A stretch of 14,236 nt of DNA from DATGFK01 sp040007395. GTDB taxonomy: Bacteria > Chloroflexota > Anaerolineae > Aggregatilineales > UBA2796. A program made the translations under genes and the position numbers. Below the pieces are notes generated by a model. That model worked only from the letters and a program-made list of their open reading frames with translations. It did not search any database and was not told the origin of the DNA. The stretch covers positions 1-14,236 of the forward strand of contig JBDTVG010000188.1 in the NCBI GenBank assembly GCA_040007395.1, read 5' to 3'. Shown here piece after piece: positions 1 to 5,191 of this stretch. Within the stretch, counting starts at the first letter, position 1, and each line of letters starts with the position of its first letter.

Positions 1-1
1 T

Positions 2-35
2 CAGAGTCCAGAGATCAGAGGAACAGAGGCCAGAG
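2..35. repeat. Heptameric CAGAG tandem repeat
   Basis: Five copies of CAGAG occur at 2, 9, 16, 24 and 31, separated by 2, 2, 3 and 2 variable bases, giving a period of 7 (once 8). On the minus strand they read CTCTG and begin right after the stop codon of the TIR/FGE-like gene. The array reaches the window edge, so its full length is unknown. It resembles the short heptameric repeats found in cyanobacteria and other large environmental genomes. Its position just downstream of a putative DGR variable region is notable, but a functional link is only a guess. Confidence 0.7.
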
Positions 36-1601
36 CTAAGGCAATGGGACAGAACACACTACCCGAAAACCGATAAGGCCGAGCCGATCATCAGGGGTGC
101 TGCCGTGGCGAAAGGCCGTCCGCGCAAGGACTTGAACGCCGAGCCAAGAACCACCGCGCACCACACGGGCCAAATTATTAGTTATATTGTTACTTTTTGG
201 ACTTTCGTACTCGGTTAAGGTCCACTCCCACACATTGCCACTCATATCCAGCACTCCAAAGGGCGACGCGCCCTGCGGATAACGATCTACCGGGGTCGTC
301 TGACCTTTACCGCTTTCCTTAGTGTTGCATTTGGTTTTGTCAAAGGTCTTGCCATAGGGATAATCCCAACCCGTATCTTTGATAGCAGCCCACTGCCACT
401 GCATTTCTGTTGGCAGGGTGATCGGTAGTTCGGTTTTCGCTGCCAACCAACGGCTAAAAGCTATAGCCTCGTACCAGTTTACCGTTTCGCGGGGGTGATT
501 GGATGTGTTCCATTCCGGGTTTTTAGGCGTTTGCTTACCGCCTGCAAGGTCTTTCCACCAGCGATCTTCTTGGTAACCGCCATCACCGATAAATGCTTCA
601 TACTGTTGGTTCGTCACCAGATATTTGGCAATGGCAAACGGCGCAACGTCATAGGTTCCCGCCTTATTTTCCAGCGTTACCCTCCCTTTCGGGATATTGA
701 TCCATTCCAGCAGCGGCAGTGTGAACTTCCGTGTGGACGCTTTCCTAGCAATTGTATTGTAGAGCGGATCAGGCGATTCGTAGATGCTATCTTTTGGTCG
801 TGTCTGCGTTTGGCGCGGTTCCGCTACTTGCGGTGCATCGGCTAGCTTGGTCGCATAATCTCGCGGATCGTAACTTGTGCCGTACTCCTTCACATAGACG
901 CGCCATAATCGCTTCGCGCCCGCTAGCGTTGCCGGATTTTCCGCCAGTTTAATAATCTGCGTGTAGGCCGCTACACGCTTTTGATCTAGTCGTAGCTCCG
1001 CCAACATTTCAACCGCTATTGCGATCAGATCCGGCGAACCAGAGTCGATCACCTTTTGGAGCAGGCTTTCCGCTTTGGGACTATCGCCATTCGCAACGGC
1101 TTGATTGGCCTCTGCGAAAAGCTCATACGGATTCTGTGGATCAGCCGCTTTTAGTTTAGGTACAGATGGACGGCGCGGCAGTGTGATAGGCGCAGGATAG
1201 GCATTGTGATCGATTTGTCGCTGGATGTTATAGAGCGCCCGATCACAGCGGCGCATGGCTTTGTCCAATGTAAGTTCGCTGATGTTCTCGAACTGGATGG
1301 CTTGCAAACTTTGCGGTAGATCACTCTCTTTGAGCTTGAGCGGCAAGATCGGCTTTTGCAGGGCTTGGGCATATTCGAGTTCCGCCATACAGTAGATCGA
1401 TGCCATATAGCGCGGACTCATGGTGAACACGAAGCACTCGCACTCGTCGATCCCGTCGAGGATCGTTTTCCACCAATCCACGCCGCCGATAAGCTGTGCC
1501 TTGTCGATCCACACGCTGTGATTGCTCTCATCGCGGAGATCGTTGGCGAGTTCGTACACAATGTTTTTATCGTCGCGGGAATAACTGATAAACAACTTCA
1601 T
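36..1601 (-). CDS. TIR domain protein with C-terminal FGE-like (C-type lectin fold) domain, probable DGR target
   Basis: This 521-residue protein has three parts. Residues 1 to about 130 are a TIR domain: it starts KLFISYSRDD, and the SPRYMASIYCMAELEYA segment places a putative NADase glutamate at E74. Residues 155-245 are alpha-helical and TPR-like, followed by a low-complexity linker. Residues about 295-519 are an FGE/SUMF1-type domain, with LPTEMQWQWAA, PYG, GVLDMSGNVWEW, RVVRGGSW and IGFRVV. The catalytic cysteines of true formylglycine-generating enzymes, expected between GGSW and GFR, are absent. The domain is therefore probably a ligand-binding lectin-like fold, not an oxidase. The codon pattern of residues 487-509 suggests diversification by a DGR. 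The protein has no signal peptide and should be cytoplasmic. The ATG start at 1601 fits the domain boundary; upstream TTGGAT is only a weak Shine-Dalgarno. The gene stands alone. TIR domains often cleave NAD+ or signal on sensing a ligand; that role is inferred here. Confidence 0.88.
   Translation of the reverse strand: MKLFISYSRDDKNIVYELANDLRDESNHSVWIDKAQLIGGVDWWKTILDGIDECECFVFTMSPRYMASIYCMAELEYAQALQKPILPLKLKESDLPQSLQAIQFENISELTLDKAMRRCDRALYNIQRQIDHNAYPAPITLPRRPSVPKLKAADPQNPYELFAEANQAVANGDSPKAESLLQKVIDSGSPDLIAIAVEMLAELRLDQKRVAAYTQIIKLAENPATLAGAKRLWRVYVKEYGTSYDPRDYATKLADAPQVAEPRQTQTRPKDSIYESPDPLYNTIARKASTRKFTLPLLEWINIPKGRVTLENKAGTYDVAPFAIAKYLVTNQQYEAFIGDGGYQEDRWWKDLAGGKQTPKNPEWNTSNHPRETVNWYEAIAFSRWLAAKTELPITLPTEMQWQWAAIKDTGWDYPYGKTFDKTKCNTKESGKGQTTPVDRYPQGASPFGVLDMSGNVWEWTLTEYESPKSNNITNNLARVVRGGSWLGVQVLARTAFRHGSTPDDRLGLIGFRVVCSVPLP
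63..146 (-). other. Putative DGR variable region (VR) in the FGE-like domain
   Basis: Between the conserved GGSW (W486) and IGFR (510-513), the residues departing from the usual FGE-type consensus can each be derived from an Asn-rich template by changing adenines only. CTC-GGC-GTT (487-489), CAC-GGC-AGC-ACC (499-502) and CTC-GGC-CTT (507-509) all fit AAC or AAT ancestors. GTC (491) fits GAC, CTT (492) fits AAT, TTT (497) fits TAT, and GAT (505) fits AAT. The intervening codons GCG, CGG, CCT and CGG contain no adenine and match the consensus. This is the hallmark of adenine-specific mutagenic retrohoming into a C-type-lectin-fold target. The template repeat and reverse transcriptase are not in the window; in known DGRs they often lie downstream of the target, here beyond the left edge. 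Natural divergence of a lectin-fold loop is the alternative. Confidence 0.68.
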
Positions 1602-1646
1602 TCAAATCATCCAATTTGGCGTGGGTATTTTTCTGCGGATAAGTAC

Positions 1647-1675
1647 AGTGTAGCCAAAACACCGAAAATGGAAAA
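1647..1675 (-). promoter_or_regulatory. Weak sigma-70-like promoter candidate for the TIR gene
   Basis: On the minus strand TTTTCC (1670-1675) and TACACT (1647-1652) are separated by exactly 17 bases, about 45 bp upstream of the ATG at 1601. The -10 matches consensus at four of six positions and the -35 poorly. Correct spacing and position are the only support. Confidence 0.28.
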
Positions 1676-1859
1676 GATCGCATGGCGTGTTTGTTCTCAC
1701 CTTTTCGGGCAGATCGGGCACTAACCAACGATCTTGATTGTCCACGTTGTTTGGAGTTGTATAAGTAACCTAAGTTTCGGAAAGGTAGGGGGTACCCATC
1801 GAAGAAAACGGTATCTTTGAGTTAGCAGACTTAAAGATCGACTCGGAAGGTATCCTAAG

Positions 1860-2060
1860 ATGAGTTTACTTGAACTATTCTGCGATGTCGATGACATTTG
1901 GCAACGGCTAGCAGCATAACGCCACGCCTAGCTGAACTTTCTGGTCAATGTTTTGGCGGGTTTGATTCAAAAACAGGCCAAAGCATTGACTTTATGCTAA
2001 CACCTATCCAAAACTCAGGTTCTTTATGCGTTGATATGTTGCGGTTTTGTACCATCTTGT
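1860..2060 (+). pseudogene. Decayed transposase remnant, IS982-like
   Basis: An ATG at 1860 opens a 19-codon frame, MSLLELFCDVDDIWQRLAA, then stop at 1917-1919. The MSLLELFCDVDD part closely resembles the N-terminus of IS982-family transposases, which typically begin with a LLxLFCxVDDFC motif. In the same frame, after two stops, comes LNFLVNVLAGLI (about 1932-1967), resembling the NF-V-N-AGLIAY segment near the C-terminus of the same family. The roughly 250 residues between, including any DDE catalytic core, are missing. The simplest reading is an IS copy with a large internal deletion, followed by stop codons and possibly a frameshift. The family assignment comes from remembered motifs. Terminal inverted repeats and target duplications were not identified, so the limits are approximate. 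Confidence 0.42.
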
Positions 2061-2136
2061 GCCGTAACAATCCCGGATCGGCGTTACAATCTCTGACTAC
2101 ACCTGCGCCTGATTAATTACTTGAGAAGGGCGAGTC

Positions 2137-2541
2137 ATGTCAACCTTGGAAATCGGGATGAAAGCCAGCCGTACCAAAACATTCAGTGCCGCGGATGTCG
2201 AAGCCTTCGCCCGCCTGACTGGAGATACCAATCCGGTTCACCTCGACGAAACCTACGCCGCCACCACACGCTTTGGCAAACGAGTTGTACACGGGATGCT
2301 GACCGCCAGTTTGATCTCGGCGCTCATTGCCAACGATTTGCCGGGGCCAGGCAGCGTCTATCTAAAACAGACCCTTACCTTCACGGCTCCTGTTTATCTG
2401 GGCGACACCATTAGTGCTACTGCTGAAGTAACGGGCTTCCGAGAGCGAACACGTGTTACAACCCTCAAAACAACCTGTACCAACCAAGATGGGCTACTTG
2501 TGCTGGAAGGCGAAGCGGTTGTGATTGCCCCCAACCAGTAA
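2137..2541 (+). CDS. MaoC-like (R)-specific enoyl-CoA hydratase
   Basis: This 134-residue protein is a complete single hot-dog domain of the usual length for this family. The hydratase-2 motif is clear at residues 29-36 (GDTNPVHL), with D30, N32 and H35 matching the catalytic Asp/His of PhaJ and MaoC-type hydratases. FGKRVVHGM follows at 47-55. The enzyme adds water to trans-2-enoyl-CoA to give (R)-3-hydroxyacyl-CoA, which can feed polyhydroxyalkanoate synthesis, beta-oxidation side routes or acyl exchange. No PHA synthase or other acyl-CoA gene lies nearby, so the pathway is open. A purine-rich GAGAAGG ends 8 bases before the ATG and supports this start. The protein is cytoplasmic. PhaJ-like is the best match, but other MaoC-type dehydratases cannot be excluded. 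Confidence 0.9.
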   Translation: MSTLEIGMKASRTKTFSAADVEAFARLTGDTNPVHLDETYAATTRFGKRVVHGMLTASLISALIANDLPGPGSVYLKQTLTFTAPVYLGDTISATAEVTGFRERTRVTTLKTTCTNQDGLLVLEGEAVVIAPNQ

Positions 2542-2683
2542 GAAGCATTTGATAATGAGAGAAGGCCATGTAGTAGGTATTTCACAATGGGTTGGCACTC
2601 AGCATTGTTCACGGCATTAACCCCTCTTGACCTCATCGCGTTGAGGTTTGTTCGTGCGGAAAATTGATTATCAAATGGCTTCT
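2541..2683. repeat. 143-bp element bounded by 16-17 bp inverted repeats, with internal hairpin
   Basis: The left arm AGAAGCATTTGATAAT (2541-2556) and the right arm ATTATCAAATGGCTTCT (2667-2683) are inverted copies differing by one extra C. Inside, ACCTCA (2630-2635) and TGAGGT (2642-2647) form a perfect 6-bp hairpin with a 6-base loop. The left arm starts on the last base of the MaoC stop codon. The right arm ends one base before the AAGGAG of the next gene. No open frame of note lies inside. It could be a MITE-like insertion, or a long-range RNA stem folding just before the next ribosome binding site. No target duplication was found. Confidence 0.55.
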
Positions 2684-2684
2684 C

Positions 2685-2690
2685 AAGGAG
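2685..2690 (+). promoter_or_regulatory. Shine-Dalgarno deciding a TTG start
   Basis: AAGGAG is followed by a 7-base spacer and TTG at 2698. This supports the non-ATG start over the ATG at 2719, which has no comparable site and would shorten the n-region of the signal peptide. Confidence 0.65.
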
Positions 2691-2697
2691 TAAAAAG

Positions 2698-4272
2698 TTG
2701 ATTGCTACGGTGCGTATTATGTGTCGCGTTGTCATTGCCATCGTTTTATGCTCTGCTGCACCCGCCGCTGCCGCTAGTAACCACTGCCTATTTGTTACAG
2801 CACCTGGCAATCCTGAAAACTGGATTACAAATGTTGAGAGCGGAATGACTTTCACCGTCGAGAAATCTAACTTTATCAACCTAGTCGATGCTGTGTCGCC
2901 AGACCATACCACAATGGTGTACGAATCCTCGAATCCGGGTGACAATTCCGGTGATGGTTCAGGCCAATTGTTTGTACAGTCGGGATTAGATGCACCTATC
3001 GAACTAGAATCCAAAATCCCAAATAATCGCGGGGCAAATGTATGGTTTATGTGGTCACCTGACAGCCAGAAATTTGTCTACACCTTTGTTTCGGGTAGCA
3101 TGAGTCAGGGGACAGGGAAAGTTATTGTTGCCGAAGCGAACAAATTCGGACAGCGAACGATTATTCAGTCGTATAATGCTGCATTAAAACCCTTATGGAA
3201 TGATGCCCCATTTTTAGAAACTGAACTTCTTGGCTGGTCGCCCGATAGCCAGTATATGGCCTACTTTCATTACACAACAAAAAATACAGAGCTAGCGATA
3301 TGGTCAGCTAGCCAAAAGAAAGTTACAAGTCTAAATCTGTCTGCATTAGACGATCCCTATGACGGGAGGTTTATTGGACAGCACTGGCAAGGTCATAAAT
3401 TGGCGTTCGTTCATGATAGAAAACTTATCATAATAGATGCGGATACCGCTGGCTATGTCTTGCCGCCTGTTGACTTGCCAGATAGTGGGATTGAAAATCT
3501 CATTTGGTCGCCCGACGGTAGATATATAGCGATTCTATCAGGAGATCCAACACTGGGTTCGCTCGATATCTTAGACCTTCAGGCGAAAAAATATCTCCCG
3601 CAAGATCACGTCACCTTATCAAGCCTTCTTGCACAACCTGAGTATTGTGGCGACTGTTTTTATCCAGACTTCGAGATCGAGCCTATCGTATGGGCAGCGG
3701 ATTCACACGCCGTATACGTCATTCAAGGTGAGTATGATTACGATAAACCTGCGACTCTAGCTGAGTTAGATGTAAGTACAGGGAATCTAAAACCATTGCT
3801 CACCGGAATAAAATTTGCCCATTGGCTTTTACCAGCACAATGGCTTGCCTTTACATCTGCGAATAACGACCATGTGAGTTGGTATGATATTAAAACAGAT
3901 GAGCAGCATCTTATCACTGATGTGCCAATTCATGATGACTCTAAATGGAATGTAATCCTCTCTCCAGATCATTTGCATACGGCATTAATTATTCGTCCGT
4001 TTAGTGGTGATGTAACCTTATATATGTTTGCTCTAGCGCCTCTACCAGCCAAGCAATTAAATATGATCCGTTTCGCGCCTTCAGCATCGTTTGACTGGTC
4101 ACTCGACAGTAAATATATCGCTGTGACAGTGACAAAGGATGGCACAGAGTCAGCGTTTATTGTCGGGGTAACCGTATATAACGCCGACGGGGAACACGTC
4201 AGGGATTACTCATTTCCTGCTTTAAATGAAGGCCATAGCTATTGGGCGAGTTGCCCGACGATCACGATGTAG
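2698..4272 (+). CDS. Secreted beta-propeller (TolB/WD40-like) protein
   Basis: This 524-residue protein starts at TTG, supported by AAGGAG. Residues 1-28 form a typical Sec signal peptide: VRIMCR, a hydrophobic VVIAIVLCSAAPAAA core, and likely cleavage after the AAA run. The mature part carries repeated propeller-blade motifs: WSPDSQKFVY near 118, GWSPDSQYMAYF near 178, IWSPDGRYIAIL near 268, WAADSHAVYVI near 332, and DWSLDSKYIAVTV near 466. Other blades are degenerate. Such TolB/PD40-type propellers bind peptides or proteins or act as scaffolds; no catalytic motif is visible. The protein should be exported and possibly exposed. The gene is visibly richer in A and T than its neighbours, with ATA, TTA and AAA codons, suggesting a different history. 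It is separated by 196 bp from the ABC operon and by the inverted-repeat element from the MaoC gene. Its specific function is unknown. Confidence 0.85.
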   Translation: MIATVRIMCRVVIAIVLCSAAPAAAASNHCLFVTAPGNPENWITNVESGMTFTVEKSNFINLVDAVSPDHTTMVYESSNPGDNSGDGSGQLFVQSGLDAPIELESKIPNNRGANVWFMWSPDSQKFVYTFVSGSMSQGTGKVIVAEANKFGQRTIIQSYNAALKPLWNDAPFLETELLGWSPDSQYMAYFHYTTKNTELAIWSASQKKVTSLNLSALDDPYDGRFIGQHWQGHKLAFVHDRKLIIIDADTAGYVLPPVDLPDSGIENLIWSPDGRYIAILSGDPTLGSLDILDLQAKKYLPQDHVTLSSLLAQPEYCGDCFYPDFEIEPIVWAADSHAVYVIQGEYDYDKPATLAELDVSTGNLKPLLTGIKFAHWLLPAQWLAFTSANNDHVSWYDIKTDEQHLITDVPIHDDSKWNVILSPDHLHTALIIRPFSGDVTLYMFALAPLPAKQLNMIRFAPSASFDWSLDSKYIAVTVTKDGTESAFIVGVTVYNADGEHVRDYSFPALNEGHSYWASCPTITM

Positions 4273-4457
4273 ACCGCTAAATATTTACCTAGAGACCATC
4301 CGCCGCGATTTGGCTGATCTGGTCAATAAGGAGAATGGATTCTAAGTGTAATTGAACTGTATAAATTGTCGTAAAATAGCTGATATGGCGGCGTTCCCAT
4401 CGCAACTTTCGCGACACAGAGCGCGTAGACTCAAAATGGACTATCCACTAAAGGCAT

Positions 4458-4462
4458 TGGAG
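4458..4462 (+). promoter_or_regulatory. Shine-Dalgarno fixing the ATPase start at 4469
   Basis: TGGAG lies 6 bases before the ATG at 4469. Upstream in-frame candidates (TTG at 4352, ATG at 4436) have no comparable site and would add residues with no place in the ABC fold. Confidence 0.65.
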
Positions 4463-4468
4463 AAACAA

Positions 4469-5191
4469 ATGGCTTTCAATTCAACAGGCACAGAACGGGC
4501 TAGCGTCCTACGTACCCGTGACCTGACAAAGGATCTGCCGCTAGGTGGCGGCGTAGTACACATTTTGCGTGGCATCAGCCTTGATATTTACAAGGGCGAA
4601 CGAGTTGGCATTATCGGGCCATCGGGCAGCGGCAAATCGACACTGCTGGGATTGATGGGCGGGCTGGACAATGCCACGACTGGCACGATTGAGATCGATG
4701 GGATTGACATTACGCGGCTGTCTGAAGCGCGGCTCACCGAAGTCCGCAACGAAAAGATCGGCTTCGTCTTCCAGTTTTTCAATCTTGTGCCGACCTTGAC
4801 CGCTATCGAAAATGTGTCACTGCCCATTGAATTCGCCCGTCATCCAAAGTTCAATGCGCGTAAACGTGCCAAAGAACTACTGGAACTGCTTGGCATGGGC
4901 GATAGATTGAACCATCGTCCGTCGCAGCTTTCCGGCGGGCAGCAGCAGCGTGTGGCAATTGCGCGGGCATTAGCGAACAATCCGCCGCTGCTGTTAGCCG
5001 ACGAACCTACCGGAAACCTAGATACCGAGTCAGGCAAAGTCGTCCTCAGCACATTGGAATCGGTGCAACGCGAAACGGGTACCACCGTTGTAGTTGTTAC
5101 CCACGATCCGAATATTGCGGCGGCGATGGAACGTGTAGTTACGCTGGTAGACGGTCAGATCGTCGAAAGCGGCGAGGTAATAAAAGTATGA
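4469..5191 (+). CDS. ABC transporter ATP-binding protein, MacB/LolD type
   Basis: This 240-residue ATPase is of normal length for the LolD/MacB/FtsE group. Visible motifs are Walker A GPSGSGKST (50-58), Q-loop Q102 in FVFQFFNLVPTL, signature LSGGQ (154-158), Walker B LLLADEP with E179, D-loop NLD (183-185) and H-loop H212 in VVVTHD. The FQFFNLVPTLTAIENV segment and the ADEPTGNLD ending are typical of the family pairing with FtsX-type permeases. It would hydrolyse ATP at the inner membrane face to drive the permease encoded immediately downstream. The open frame continues upstream to 4352, but the TGGAG site and domain start favour the ATG at 4469. Its last four bases overlap the permease start (ATGA), implying translational coupling. 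The substrate is not evident. Confidence 0.94.
   Translation: MAFNSTGTERASVLRTRDLTKDLPLGGGVVHILRGISLDIYKGERVGIIGPSGSGKSTLLGLMGGLDNATTGTIEIDGIDITRLSEARLTEVRNEKIGFVFQFFNLVPTLTAIENVSLPIEFARHPKFNARKRAKELLELLGMGDRLNHRPSQLSGGQQQRVAIARALANNPPLLLADEPTGNLDTESGKVVLSTLESVQRETGTTVVVVTHDPNIAAAMERVVTLVDGQIVESGEVIKV

Larger units (their letters stand above)
1602..2136. other. Gene-poor spacer between divergent TIR and MaoC genes
   Basis: This 535-bp stretch holds no convincing intact gene. It contains a weak promoter candidate for the TIR gene (1647-1675) and traces of a decayed IS982-like transposase (about 1860-2060). A Shine-Dalgarno for the MaoC gene lies at 2124-2129. A TACAAT hexamer near 2086 could be a -10 box for the MaoC gene, but no matching -35 was found. 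Confidence 0.6.

Noticed and set aside
1898..2116. 72-codon plus-strand frame with a GQSIDFMLT stretch
   Set aside because: The stretch faintly recalls IS6-type transposases, but the rest has no family features and overlaps the IS982-like remnant. Too weak to call a gene.
2394..3014. 206-codon minus-strand frame across the MaoC and propeller genes
   Set aside because: It crosses two well-supported genes and the inverted-repeat element; chance open frame.
4351..4377. TTGAAC...TAAAAT as a promoter for the ABC operon
   Set aside because: The spacer is only 14 bases between the best-matching boxes, too short for sigma-70. No better -35 was seen at 17.
4352..4468. TTG start giving a 279-residue ATPase
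   Set aside because: There is no ribosome binding site before 4352, and the extra 39 residues lie outside the ABC fold. The ATG at 4469 has TGGAG at proper spacing.
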